A stretch of 64,000 bases of DNA, taken from Acanthosepion lycidas (lineage: Eukaryota > Mollusca > Cephalopoda > Sepiida > Sepiidae). Both the position numbers and the translations under genes were made by a program. The stretch is taken from assembly GCA_963932145.1 (NCBI GenBank), contig OZ010573.1, positions 23,113,565 through 23,177,564 of the forward strand, read 5' to 3'. Positions 20,405 through 30,409 of this stretch are shown here, piece by piece (positions within the stretch are counted from its first letter, which is position 1; every line of letters begins with the position of its first letter). The notes beneath the pieces were generated by a model that was not told the origin of the DNA, made no database searches, and saw only the letters and a list, made by a program, of their open reading frames with translations.

Positions 20405-20790
20405 TTCAAACAGGTTTGGTTAAATAATTTAGACATATCATGTTGATTAGTTTTCATTGTGAAACTTGAACTTTAAACTTGAACTGAAACTTTGAACTTT
20501 AAAATCTAGAACACTGCATAAGCAGTAAAAACGAACAGTTGAAATGTTTTGAATTTACAGAAACACATAGACATACTCACAGAAAACATAAGCCCCTGAA
20601 GATGGTCTCAGATGAGATTGAAAGTACTTGGGAAAGTAAAAACTATCTGAAAGAAAATTTTGGTATTTTTCTTAATCAATTTTCTAAAGCTACCAAGAAA
20701 TTTATTTTGCGAACTTGAAAGAATCACAACAAAAATTAATGAACATGATATGTCTAAATTATTTAATCAAACCTGTTTGAAATATATACA
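20405..20790 (+). mobile_element. Penelope-like terminal repeat, inverted ends
   Basis: About 38-bp inverted ends (CAGGTTTGGTTAAATAATTTAG at 20,411 and CTAAATTATTTAATCAAACC at 20,755) bracket about 300 bp. The inside contains CCTGAAGATGGTCTCAG..GAGATTGAAAG at 20,597-20,626. This matches the terminal-region organisation at 9.92-10.12 kb and 27.88-28.07 kb, where the element ends in ACATG..TAAATTATTTAAT and then (TA)n. Confidence 0.6.
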
Positions 20791-20795
20791 TACAT

Positions 20796-21045
20796 ACACT
20801 ATTTACATTGTTCAGACTATCATCCTCATCATTGTTGCCATATTTATCATGTTTTGGCCGTTGTACACTTTGGCTTTCTTCAGGAATGTTGAACTGAACA
20901 CTTTATTTCGCTCACTGGGGTAGACTGTTCTAGTTCCATGTGCCATGTCTAATGGATGTTAATTCCTTTCTCCAAGTTCTCCACTGCCTTAACCAGGTAT
21001 TGAACTCTCACCCTTTGGGTCCTGTCACTAGTTTTTTGTGGTACA
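20796..21045 (-). mobile_element. SINE-A, 5'-damaged
   Basis: The minus-strand SINE-A tail (GTTCAGACTATCATCCTCATC, TTTTGGCCGTTGTACAC) is followed by the body (TGAACACTTTATTTCGCTCA) and the B-box region (GGTATTGAACTCTCACCCTT). The head is cut short near 21,035. Confidence 0.85.
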
Positions 21046-21249
21046 GAATTTAATAATAGAGAAGACAAAATTTATAAGGCTTTTTTTATAAAAGAAAAGC
21101 TAAAAAAAAAACAACAGGTTTTGTTCAAGGACTTTTTATTTTTCTGGGAATAGAAAATTTATAAAATTTATAAAAGCATGTAAATTAACAAATGGAATGG
21201 AATGAAAGAGATTTAAAAAAAATGAATTTCAAGAAAACTAGAGTCCAAT

Positions 21250-21487
21250 AACATTCAGACCCAGTAAGCATTTCCTCTGTTTACAAAGGGAACACCCCCA
21301 CGGGATATGATATACAAGGACTCTAGAACCTTGAGGTGATATGAGCTGTGGGACCTAGATGAAATCGAAAAAACTCAAAAAGATTCAAAATCCTGGGGGG
21401 TAAATGTTGTTTTATTCTCGAATCCAAATGTTGAGATGTCCTCCCTATGTAGTCGAGTCCACAACTACACTTATATTGGTAAATCAC

Positions 21488-21490
<3 letters not shown>
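21250..21490 (-). mobile_element. Penelope-like GIY-YIG endonuclease fragment
   Basis: Minus-strand translation gives VIYQYKCSCGLDYIGRTSQ followed by HLDSRIKQHLPP. This is the N-terminal half of a Penelope-type GIY-YIG endonuclease domain: Y-x(n)-YIG, the Cys-x-Cys pair and the conserved YIGRT and RIxQH motifs. In Penelope elements this domain nicks target DNA for insertion. The frame enters directly from a (TA)n array (21,491-21,542), which replaces the RT part, and degenerates after HLPPRIL. Another C-terminal piece of this domain is at 10.1-10.4 kb and an RT piece is at 29.9-30.3 kb. Confidence 0.85.

Positions 21491-21542
<52 letters not shown>
21491..21542. repeat. (TA)n
   Basis: About 23 TA units, joined without spacer to the GIY-YIG remnant. 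Confidence 0.97.
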
Positions 21543-21543
<1 letters not shown>

Positions 21544-22299
21544 CATACTGAGCGTAACTAAATCCAAAAACATTATTCCTCAACTATTGCAGATCTACTT
21601 CTGAATAATATCTATTTATATGACGAATATACAAATATATAATGAATGATTCAAAATTAGTTACAATAACTATGGGAACCTGAATAAGTCAGTTTAGATC
21701 AAACGATGATGGCAGAAAATCTTACTGTAAACTGCATAGAATACGAAATTCCTATAAACATGAAATACAAAAGATTTTTTCCAAATCCAAAACAAATTCT
21801 TATCAGCTACTTCATCTTTTTCATCATTTCAACAACAACCATTGCAGACTCTCTGCTGAGCTATCTTATCATCAGGCACCTCTGGCTATTAATGCTGCAG
21901 AATGCTTCTTTGTAATACACTTAGGCTTAGATTAGCAAGGGTACCTGGTATTGTCTACAGGTGAAGAAATAACTTCAGATATAATAATAGGGAAAAACAT
22001 TTTTTTTACATATTTCTTTATAAGGAAACAAAAAATATTTATATAGATTTATACCTAAAACCATAGCTGTCACTGGAAATAAAAAGATTTGATACAAAAT
22101 TAAAACAAATGATGTAGTCCCTTAGGTTGAGAGGCTTTTGGATACACACAACTTTAGTTTATCTCTCACTGGATGCCACTATGAAAAGATTGTTTTTAGA
22201 TCTAACTTTAGAAAAACCAGTGTAAATTTGATCATAGGAAAAGGCATGGAAAAGTTAATTTGATAGAGGTTGGATTTTTTATGATATGTTAACCTTTGT
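21543..22299. other. No recognised gene
   Basis: AT-rich. A 69-codon plus frame at 21,706-21,915 has a hydrophobic middle (LISYFIFFIISTTTIADSLL). It lacks recognisable family features and supporting splice or promoter signals. Confidence 0.35.
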
Positions 22300-22590
22300 T
22301 GGGTTATTTAATGTAGAATTTTAATGAGGCACCTAGTGAGGATTGAACTCACTTCTCAGTTTTAATGTTAGGTTAGGTTTGTTGATTGTAACACATGTCA
22401 ACTATGTGTGAATTAGTTAATTTTAAACTTTGTATAACATGCCCAGTGAGGATCAAATTCGCTACACAGTAATAATGTTAGGTTTGTTCATTTTGAAACA
22501 TGTAAACCTTTTTTGGGTTATTTAATGTTGAATTTTTGTACAGTGCTCCCTGCAATGATTGTCCTAACTACTAAGTAATAATGTTTAACT
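22300..22590. repeat. About 115-125-bp tandem repeat carrying tRNA-like pieces
   Basis: Blocks TTNGGGTTATTTAATGT, CCAGTGAGGATCAAATTC (B-box-like, antisense) and TAATGTTAGGTTTGTT recur two to three times with moderate divergence. Confidence 0.65.
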
Positions 22591-22619
22591 AGACTAGTCT
22601 CACTAACCATTAACCCACA

Positions 22620-22720
22620 ACAAACCATTTGGATAAATCAGGTTGAACCATTGCCAAACCATTTGCATAAGTCAGCTCAAACATTACTCCACACAAAACC
22701 ATTTGAATAAATCATTTTGA
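22620..22720. repeat. Short tandem repeat, about 35-40 bp
   Basis: AAACCATTTGNATAAATCA recurs three times near 22,622, 22,656 and 22,689. Confidence 0.75.
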
Positions 22721-22739
22721 GGCCAGTGATAAGTGTCTT

Positions 22740-22906
22740 TGTGCTTTGCTTCTAGTGATTGCCAAGATAAGTTGGTTTTCTATACATGCCTTAGATGTGG
22801 CACAAGGTCGAAAGTATGGGGCACCCAATGAGGATTGAACTCATAAGTCAGTTGTAACTGTTCTAGTGAGAAAAACATGCTAACCAGTATGCCATGTCAA
22901 GGTGCC
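22740..22906 (-). mobile_element. SINE-B (tRNA-derived)
   Basis: On the minus strand an 87-nt head (22,906 to 22,820) begins GGCACCT and ends GGGTGCC, which pair as an acceptor stem. It has an A-box-like TGGCATACTGGTTAGCATG and a B-box-like GAGTTCAATCCTC. The body continues with CCATACTTTCGACC and TTGTGCCACATCTAAGG to about 22,780. The anticodon arm is not foldable in a canonical way, so this is a retroposon head and not a working tRNA gene. The second copy is at 38.78-39.19 kb. Confidence 0.82.
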
Positions 22907-23717
22907 AATGGCCAAGATAAGTGTCTCTGGGAATTAAATTGAATCCAAAGACCAAATCTGCTTACCCAAGTTAGAATTGTTACCTTGGAGAAGTTACTTA
23001 ATGGTTAAGCATGTTTTATTGTACAACTTTGGACAATCAAGATTTCTGAGAAGTATGATAGGCATACCAGCTTTTCGTGGAAGCTTCCTAAAAAGAACTC
23101 TGTATAGGTTATAGAGAGTTGAGGAATTTAATTGGATTCTAAAACAGATTTGGAAGCATCTAGAACTGTGTCAGTTGACTTATAACACTGGACTTACCCA
23201 GGAATCTATTTTAACAGTTATGATTTTATTGCTTTGATTGCATCATTCTTTGAAGCAAGAATATCTTCACAGACCCAATGGTAGTTTTCTGTTGTTTTTT
23301 CTTTTTTCTCCTGGATATTTTGGAATCTTTTCTGTAACTGTTTTTCAACATTGCACAACATTTTACAAAGAGAACAGGAAGAAGATTCTGCAGCCTTCAA
23401 CCAAAAATCATTGATGATGTAAACTAATTTTATTGAACAAATTATTAATTGCACCCCCACTTCCACCGATGCTTAAATGCCACTGACCTTGGACCTCATA
23501 TTTGACTTCATCTGGTCTAGTAGTTGTAAGGTTAAAATACATTTTTGTTCTTTATTTGCTTGTTTGGCTAGAACTAACATGTTATGTAGTTTGATGACGT
23601 CTAAGGTCAAATAATGATAACTTAATGATGACCAAATATCTTGTGAGTTTTCATGCTAACATAGCACACTTAATATCTCACCTCATTTTGCTAGTAATAC
23701 CATGATGTGCTCTTTAA

Positions 23718-23794
23718 TGACCTCATGTAACCTCGGATGACTCAGATCATCTGAGGTTACATGAGGTCAGGTCATCCAAGGTTACATGAGGTCA
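23718..23794. repeat. 23-bp triplicated hairpin motif
   Basis: TGACCTCATGTAACCTCGGATGA (23,718-23,740, in two parts: TGACCTCATGTAACC then TCGGATGA) is repeated inverted at 23,747-23,769 with one mismatch. It occurs again in direct order at 23,772-23,794 with two differences from the second copy. The loop is 6 nt. Confidence 0.9.
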
Positions 23795-24034
23795 ACTGCT
23801 ATAGCTTATGTTATTACTTGAGCTCTTATCCATGAAAAATCTGCATCTTTGCATTTATCTGAAAACACAATCTTCAGAATAATAATACAGATCAGTAAAA
23901 AATGACCCATTAAATGTCTCTTTGTCACCCTGTTGGGATTTTACAAGAATTAGATTTGATACAAGAAAGAAAATGATATTTTTATTATCTTAAATTCAGG
24001 GTAGAAAAATTATTATCCCATAAATTATTATTAT

Positions 24035-24512
24035 TTTTAATCGTTTCACCCTAAGTAAGGCAATAAAGCCATTAAGATGCAAAGTATCACTGAGAGTGAA
24101 AGAAATGGAAAAGATGTTATCAAGGAGAAATGACAATAAGCGAACAGGATTCAGTGAGAGAGAAAGTGACGATTGACGTGGCATTTAAATTCTGAAGAGC
24201 AAAGAGGGAAGCAAGAGGCCAGAAGCACAAGATTAAAAATGTATTAACATAGAACTTATGCTTACACTTAACAAATTCAACAATAAAAGGATGAGACCTA
24301 ACTGCCAGTCTAGCAGTGCGTTTAAATTTGTGAAGTTGAGGTACCAAAGAGGAAAGCTCATTAGAACAATTGCTATGAAAATACTTATAGAAAAGGCAAA
24401 GAGAAGCTACATTACAGTAGTGTGGAAGTGACCGAAGCTGAGATGCCAGGTCAAAACTAAAAACATTGCAGATTCTTTTTTGGGGGATTTTATCAAGAAG
24501 TTCTCAATACAT
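24035..24512 (-). mobile_element. LINE-alpha 3' fragment, longest minus copy
   Basis: The 3' terminus on the minus strand lies near 24,040-24,060 (plus TTTCACCCTAAGTAAGGCAA). Inward, RT C-terminal coding sequence includes VPQLHKFKRTARLAVRSHP (about 24,345-24,290) and, further upstream, the block shared with 1,590-1,720. Several frameshifts and stops are present. It aligns with the 7.2-8.1 kb copy. Confidence 0.85.
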
Positions 24513-25034
24513 AATAAAAACTAAATTTTAGGCTAAATTTTGTATTTCTTTAGAAAAAGTGTTTTACTCTGTGTTCTGGTCTATTCAAATTAATTTCCTT
24601 TTATTTTGTTGTTTTTCTTTATAACATGTGAGATGCTGTGCACTATAACTTTCTTTGAGTGTCTGTTGTATTTTTTTTAAATGCTGACTTGTCTCCTCAT
24701 CTTTATCTGTTTGTATATCTTCAGTAGTTATATTTTTAACAGAAAGTCTGAAGACATTTCCAGATCATCTGTAATGGTTTTATTTTGTTTTTGTCTAGTT
24801 GATCTTTAGGTGTGGCTGTTATTTGAATACATACGAAGACTTAAAAACCTTTTTATAATTATACTCTGTTTTATTCAGCATTGTTCTTCTTCTATATCTT
24901 TACACTAATGTCTTCCCCGTGGCACTTATTTTGATAAATGGTCTGTTTATTGGATTTTTCAATATCATGTGTGTTGTATAACTTTTTGTCTCTTAATTTG
25001 TAAAAGCTTTTTGTCTGAAATGATCAACTGTAGT
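24513..25034. other. No recognised feature
   Basis: T-rich sequence on the plus strand; nothing supported. Confidence 0.4.
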
Positions 25035-25130
25035 TTGTAGTTGTGAGGCAATGGCTTGGAATTTCAAAATTAGAGAGCTGAGTTCTCATTCCAGTCAGGT
25101 TCATTATATTCATTTATATGCAATTACCCT
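25035..25130 (+). mobile_element. SINE-D 5' portion (tRNA-like part)
   Basis: GGCAATGGCTTGGAATTTC and GAGTTCTCATTCCAGTCAGG match 15,050-15,100 of the SINE-D copy. The element is interrupted: its central domain and 3' body reappear at 25,590-25,775. Confidence 0.7.
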
Positions 25131-25589
25131 TGTGAAAGGCGTCCTGGGTAAGATGATAAACTACGTCCGACAGCAAGACCTCTGATCAGGAGGTTTCGAG
25201 GAGCTTGGAAACACCTCTTAATTGCTGGTGTTCCCAGGTCCACCTTGACCCGGGGTGGTAGCACCTGTTAGGGTCCCAGCTATGGGCAAATAGTTAACAC
25301 CCAAACTTGTGTAAAAATAGGTTTTAATACAATAAATGCTTCATAAAAAAAAAATTATTATCAGCAATAATTTTTGAAGGAAAAATTATTATCAGCAATA
25401 CTTTAAAAAAAATAACAGCAATACAAGCAGCTATACATTTTTTGGAATAAATCTGACCCGCTATAGATTTCTTCAAGGAGAAATATTCCCAGAAATAGAT
25501 TTTTGAAGAAAAACATTACCAACAATAAAAATTTTGTCAGCATTAAATAACCTATTGAGGTTGATATGCCATAAAACCAAACCAAACCA
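25131..25589. mobile_element. Composite insert within SINE-D
   Basis: 25,135-25,300 is the reverse complement of 29,640-29,830: CCCAGGTCCACCTTGACCC, GGTGGTAGCACCTGTTAGGG, then TCCCAGCTATGGGCAAATAG. 25,370-25,589 matches 18,185-18,335 (GTCAGCATTAAATAACC, GTTGATATGCCATAAAACC) and ends in (AAACC)n. At least two retroposons therefore sit inside, or were co-mobilised with, the SINE-D copy. Confidence 0.65.
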
Positions 25590-25775
25590 AACCCTTGGGA
25601 AAGGTATGAATCTACCTCTCCTCCTCCTCAGCTTTGTGTTAATTAATAGGAATTGTATCAATAAATCATTATTATATCCAAAAAAAGTCTTACAATCTAA
25701 AAATATTTTCTGGCTTTAAATAAACTGCAATAGGTTGATAAAACTTAAAAAACTTATCACTCAATCAATCTAGAG
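25590..25775 (+). mobile_element. SINE-D 3' portion
   Basis: GGGAAAGGTATGAA, TCTAAAAATATTTTCTGGC and the tail CACTCAATCAATC align with the 3' half of the 14.93-15.29 kb copy. Confidence 0.8.
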
Positions 25776-25892
25776 TTTTCATTCTCCTTGACCTCAAGGC
25801 AAAACAATATTCAGCTCATTATTTGGACTTAATTTGTAAAATAAAGAAGAGCATATTGTTTTCACCTTGGAATATTGAGAAAGAAGTTATAC

Positions 25893-25893
25893 C

Positions 25894-25926
<33 letters not shown>
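25893..25926. repeat. (TAA)n
   Basis: About 11 units of TAA. Confidence 0.95.
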
Positions 25927-25927
<1 letters not shown>

Positions 25928-25929
25928 GC

Positions 25930-26160
25930 TGGATAATCATTTTTGAGCACACCAGTCTGCTAGGGCAACTAACAAATCTGTTGGAGAGGCCTACATATAT
26001 GTATTTGTGCTTCTCCAGCACCCACAGAAACCACCTGTGGATTATACTGTAACTATATTGAGCAGACCTTATTTACAGCTTCTGGGAGAGAGCACATCAT
26101 GTGCTATGATCCACAGTTTAAACTGGGCCAGTATGCTCAAACCCTCATGCTATCACAATA
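25930..26160 (-). mobile_element. SINE-F fragment
   Basis: The minus strand carries GTAAATAAGGTCTGCTCAATA, TACAGTATAATCCACAGGTG and TCTGTGGGTGCTGGAGAAGC, matching the middle of SINE-F at 31.1 and 53.4 kb. Ends are unclear. Confidence 0.7.
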
Positions 26161-26859
26161 ATTGATGGCCTTTAATTTAATTCACAAAGCTTGGTTCAAC
26201 CTGTGGTGTGGTTTTAGGCATGTTTCAAAGGTGCTTACATACCTGGAACCTCCCCAGATCAATAACATGGGGAAGTCACTTGTGACCAACTATGACCACT
26301 TTTTAGAGCAATTTAATTCTCTGCAAACATTAGTCCACATCTGGTGCGTGTGAGTTTGCTGTTAAAAGCATGCTCACTTGGATTTGTCCACTTGGTGATT
26401 TACAAATGTTCCTATAATTACTTTATGTCAAACTCTGTTAAAATTTGTAACTGTATAAAGTTTTGTGGTTTTCAAGGTGCCAGTGTAATACTTATCTAAA
26501 GCTGATAACATGAGGCTTACATAAGCATAGCCAGTGGGGTGGCATTCTACCGGCTCAAAGAAACTGATTCTCTTAAAATTATAAAAACTTAGCAAACCGG
26601 TTATTAGATTATCTGAAAATAATCTTATATATTAATAGCCGTTGGTGTAGGTGAAATGTTAGTTACTTGTGCCTACACCTGGTGAAACCATTTTGAAGTT
26701 AAACATGTGGCAAATCTTTTAGTCATAAATTTGATAGGTCTTCTATTGCAGTTTGATCCAGTTTGAATGTGACTAAGAAACCATAACATAGCTGATGACA
26801 CTACAGTCAAAACGATTATACAGAAAAAGAAATATGATGAGAATAGAATTACAGTATCT
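26161..26859. other. No recognised feature
   Basis: Moderately AT-rich, with no frame longer than 63 codons; nothing supported. Confidence 0.4.
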
Positions 26860-27165
26860 GTCTATATTTCCGATATGAGGCATTATGTACATTATTCGCC
26901 ATATTTATTACAACATTTCGGCTGTTGTACGCTCCAGCCTTCTTCAGTTGGTTGGAATGTTGAACTGAACACTTTATTTCACTTACTGGGGTAGACTGTT
27001 CTAGTTCCACAGTTCAGTGGATGTCAGTTATCAGTTTTTTCCTGTTAATTTCCCTCTGAAAGTTCTCCACTCCATTAACCAGGTATTGAACTCACATTCT
27101 TTGGGTCCTGTCACTGGATCTAACCAACACCTTTATCCACTGTGCCATGTTTCCTTGAAGACATC
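26860..27165 (-). mobile_element. SINE-A, near full length
   Basis: The minus strand runs from the tRNA-like head (CATGGCACAGTGGATAAAGG at about 27,155, A box; GTGAGTTCAATACCTGG at about 27,085, B box) through the body to the tail (CTGAAGAAGGCTGGAGC..CAGCCGAAATGTTG at about 26,945-26,910). It ends near GATATAGACAG at about 26,862. Confidence 0.88.
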
Positions 27166-27199
27166 TGTGTATGAATTTCTGGGTATTATAAACCTAATG

Positions 27200-27400
27200 T
27201 CTTCAGCAACCATTTTTACCAGTGCTCATATTGCAATTTTTTGCTGTTATCATTGCAAGATTTTTACCAGAGCTCATATTGCAATTTTTGTTGTTATTAT
27301 TGCTTTTCTCTGGCACTCCTTATTACTGGTTCCCATATTGTATTCAGTTCTATGCCGAGTCGGCGCAGGAGATTTTTGTGGCCTAGCATAGAATTTCAAT
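27200..27400 (+). repeat. Unclassified interspersed repeat
   Basis: Shared with 17,600-17,770. It also contains an internal duplication of TTTTTACCAG.GCTCATATTGCAATTTTT at 27,206-27,240 and 27,260-27,292. A 124-codon frame at 27,017-27,391 spans this repeat and the SINE-A head, so it is not a gene. Confidence 0.65.
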
Positions 27401-27812
27401 ATGGAAATAGTTTAATAAATAACTGTATTCTATTAAATTATCACAATGGTTTTATTCTTTTTGATACTATAAAGTGATCTGTTTCCATTCTCAGATTGAA
27501 AAGAAAATCAGTAGAATAGGTTCCTAAAGATTATCTGTCTTTATAGGACTGATTTCTGGAAATTTAGGATTCCTTCACTGAGTATTGACGATCACAGATT
27601 TCACAATTATCCCTTGAATTCCAACAATCTGTCATTTCCATGCAGTATGTTTCATCATGGAATGAAAAATCTATCTTCTCTCAAAATTCTTTGCAATATT
27701 GTCAACAAAGATCTGCCAATGCTCACTCTAACTCTCTTACAGATTGCTGCCAAGTGTTTAAGTCTACATGTGCTTTCTTAAGGAAATCTTTAAATGGCCT
27801 TTATAATGCTCA

Positions 27813-27814
<2 letters not shown>

Positions 27815-27877
<63 letters not shown>
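27815..27877. repeat. (TA)n
   Basis: About 30 TA units. Confidence 0.97.
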
Positions 27878-27879
<2 letters not shown>

Positions 27880-28070
27880 AGACATGTTTCATTGAATAAT
27901 TTAGATATATTCTATCTACTTATTTTCATTTGTATCCTTTCATATTCACAGATAAGCTTTTTGGTGTGATTATTGAAGGACAAGAGAAAATTGCCATGTT
28001 GATACATATTTCTTTTATTCTAAGTACTTTTGGCATAGCACAATGTCATCATCAGGGTATTGTTTATGGC
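27878..28070 (-). mobile_element. Penelope-like terminal region
   Basis: Matches 9,940-10,120: TTGAGACATGTTTCATTGAATAATTTAGA, split as TTGAGACATGTTTC and ATTGAATAATTTAGA, then TCCTTTCATATT, GATAAGCTT and TTGATACAT. The motif CAGG..TGATGATGACATTG..ATGCCAAAAG lies on the minus strand at 28,056-28,028. It ends at the (TA)n array like the copy at 9.92 kb. Confidence 0.65.
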
Positions 28071-28206
28071 AAGACAAATATTGTACTCTTCATTATTTTT
28101 GAAGACGAAATTGTTGTGTTCATCTAAAAGTTAAATTTCTTACTTGTGGAGTGAAGAATACAGAATATATCTGATATGTATGTGTATGTCATAGATATAT
28201 ATGTAT

Positions 28207-28208
<2 letters not shown>

Positions 28209-28250
<42 letters not shown>
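28209..28250. repeat. (TA)n
   Basis: About 21 TA units on the left side of repeat E. Confidence 0.97.
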
Positions 28251-28257
<7 letters not shown>

Positions 28258-28261
28258 TTAT

Positions 28262-28590
28262 ATAGTTAGTTAAACCTAGAGAGCCAGAAAAAACCTACCA
28301 AGGTTTCACCTAAGTGGATGGTCAGGGAAGGCCAGCTAACAAGATAAAACTCTGCTCATTGTATTGTATGCTCTACTCATTGTATTGAGCACTTTATTTA
28401 GTTGTTTTGGGTACTCACATCGGGGTTTTTTCTTTGGGCCTTGAACTCATATGCTGGACGATTATTTCCGGTTAACATACATGTTCTTGGTTCTTTCTTT
28501 TTTTATACCTTTTTTTCCCTTTGTTATTGGCTTGTTTATTTGCAAATCAATACACAGAAGGTTTTCCAAGTGAGTATAGTTTCTTATACT
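28262..28590 (+). repeat. Repeat E, single-arm copy
   Basis: 28,274-28,331 equals one arm of the palindrome at 10,763-10,890 (AGGTTTCACCTAAGTGGATG, GTCAGGGAAGG). 28,340-28,590 equals the repeat E body. It is bordered by (TA)n on the left and (TA)n(GATA)n on the right. Confidence 0.8.
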
Positions 28591-28612
28591 CATAAGATTT
28601 CTATTAATAATA

Positions 28613-28616
<4 letters not shown>

Positions 28617-28667
<51 letters not shown>

Positions 28668-28684
28668 TAGATAGATAGATAGAT
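28617..28684. repeat. (TA)n(GATA)n
   Basis: About 23 TA units followed by about five GATA units. Confidence 0.97.
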
Positions 28685-29340
28685 CAACAAAGATTGGAGA
28701 TTTAATTAATTTCACATAATAATTCATTGAGTCTAAAATAAGAAACCTTAACAGAATGCAGAAAGCAGTGGATGGCTGTTTTGTCCTATTTTTTGGTACT
28801 CATTAGCAGTGCACATCCACTACCGAGAATTGAACCTAGGCCAGTGGGTCTTGGTGATGAAGAGGAAATTAATTAGACTCAATATAATGTAGCTACTTCT
28901 AATTCCAGTGGTGATATTCATTCAAGCATATATAACCCACTAAAACAGGACCCAAGAATGACAGTGTATCACACTTTTTCAACTTTAACCCTAGAGGCCA
29001 TAGCCATTTTGTAATCCGTGAGTAAATTAAAATCATGGATTCCCAAGTTTTCATTATTGTGATTGTTTTTGACAAATTTTTACATCATTTTTTTCGGAAA
29101 AATTTTTTATAATTATAACTCGGAAATAAATTTGTCTATATTAGAAATTAATTGTGAAATCCAGTAAAAGTCGCCCATGAAATAAAAATAATTGTTTGTA
29201 CAGAAAAAATAATTGTTTGTACAGAAAGTAAGGACCTACGTACATCAAATTGTCTTTAAATTAAATGGCAGCAGAAGAATTGTTATTGAACTTAAAAGGT
29301 AAGCTTAAATATTAATGCAATACCTAAATGCAGCAATCCA
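28685..29340. other. No recognised gene
   Basis: A tRNA-like antisense scrap (CCGAGAATTGAACCTAGGCC near 28,822) and a short duplication of AAATAATTGTTTGTACAGAAA at 29,187 and 29,206. Nothing else seen. Confidence 0.4.
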
Positions 29341-29425
29341 TTTTGAGTCTTTGTTTGTTTGTTTGTTTGTTTGTTTGGGTTTTATGGCATATCAACCACT
29401 GTGGGTTATTTAATGCCAAATCCAG
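29341..29425 (-). mobile_element. Retroposon tail with (AAAC)n
   Basis: On the minus strand GGCATTAAATAACCCACAG and GGTTGATATGCCATAAAACC are followed by (AAAC)7. This is the same 3' end as at 18.3 and 25.57 kb. Confidence 0.75.
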
Positions 29426-29559
29426 TTTATATGAATTTTAAATGCCTATTTTGTATAGAATAAAAAACGTAGAGCTGGCAACATTATTGTTTCAAAAACT
29501 TAGAGCTTTCAACATTATTTTTCTGAAAACATTATCTGAGACCTTGCTGTTGGATGCAG

Positions 29560-29655
29560 TTTATCACCATACCCAGGACGCGGATGTAGTTTACCGTCAT
29601 ACCCAGGACACGGATGTAGTTTACCGTCATACCCAGGACGTGAGCAAAACCTGGA
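29560..29655. repeat. 31-bp tandem repeat, three units
   Basis: CATACCCAGGACNCGGATGTAGTTTACCGT repeats three times. In frame it reads HTQDADVVYR. A related single unit is at 29,807-29,822, so the array may have grown from the end of the neighbouring retroposon. Confidence 0.85.
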
Positions 29656-29905
29656 AAACTAGCAGTTCACTATTTACCCATAGCTGGGACCCTAACAGGT
29701 GCTACCACCCCGGGTCAAGGTGGACCTGGGAACACCAGCAATTAAGAGGTGGTTCCACGCTCCTCAAAACCTCCAGATCAGAGGCCTTGCTGCTGGATGC
29801 AATTTAACGTCATACCCAGGACGCCTCATTGGGGGGGGTCTTACCCCTCTACAGAGGTGCAGTCAGCGTATTCTAAAGCTCCAGCCAACAGGGCCGCCAT
29901 TTTGA
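29640..29905 (+). mobile_element. Retroposon related to the 25.13-25.30 kb and 17.9 kb repeats
   Basis: TATTTACCCATAGCTGGGAC (the central-domain half shared with SINE-C/D) leads into CAGGTGCTACCACCCCGGGT, CAAGGTGGACCTGGGAACAC and AATTAAGAGGTGG. A segment with TTACCCCTCTACAGAGGTGC, also at 17.9 kb, follows. The 121-codon frame covering 29,442-29,807 lies across these repeats and is not a gene. Confidence 0.7.
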
Positions 29906-29929
29906 GTCCTTCTGTAGTTTATTATATAT

Positions 29930-30340
29930 ATGCCTCACAAAAAGAAGTGATCCTTGTTCTTGATTAGTATCTGTGACAGTTTGCGTTCCATTTTCATTGT
30001 AGGATTCTTTTTTACTTTGGTGCAGCTAGCATTGCTAAGGACATCTTCCAGCTTTCCTATATAATCTGATTTGTACATCACTACAATTGCATTACCTTTG
30101 TCAGCCAGTAGTATGATGATGTTTTCGTTCCTCTGTAGGGATCTGATTGCCAGCCTCTCCAGTTTCGTGATGTTTGACTTGGGTGGCTTGGCCATCTCTA
30201 AAGTCTGTCTCACCCTCTATCTTAGTTCATCCGCCCAAGCCTGAGGGAAATTCAAAGCCATCTCCTCGATTCTGGCAATGATGTCCAAGTATGGCACTCA
30301 CGTGATGGTTATGGCGAAGTTGAGACCCTTATTTAATACT
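29930..30340 (-). mobile_element. Penelope-like reverse transcriptase, N-terminal region
   Basis: Minus translation gives EEMALNFPQAWADEL, then KPPKSNITKLERLAIRSLQ, then IIILLADKGNAIVVMYKSDY and a lysine-rich tail. This is the segment ahead of the RT palm in Penelope-like elements, where I/VILPADKG..VVM is strongly conserved. One in-frame stop interrupts it (near 30,217) and the RT palm itself is absent. Together with the GIY-YIG pieces at 21.3 and 10.3 kb, this shows that both hallmark domains of the family are present in the window as separate truncated copies. Confidence 0.85.
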
Positions 30341-30409
30341 GACTCCTCAGAGGCACTCAGCTGATATTGGTTGATGATTATTGTTTTCATTGGTGGATGA
30401 TAGACCTTG

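Noticed and set aside
22820-22906. A functional tRNA gene on the minus strand
   Set aside because: The acceptor stem pairs, but the anticodon arm does not fold canonically. The head continues into a SINE body shared with 38.8 kb.
27017-27391. 124-codon open frame as a gene
   Set aside because: It spans the SINE-A head and an interspersed repeat shared with 17.6 kb.
29442-29807. 121-codon open frame with an HTQD repeat as a gene
   Set aside because: It consists of a 31-bp tandem repeat and a retroposon also found at 25.1 kb.
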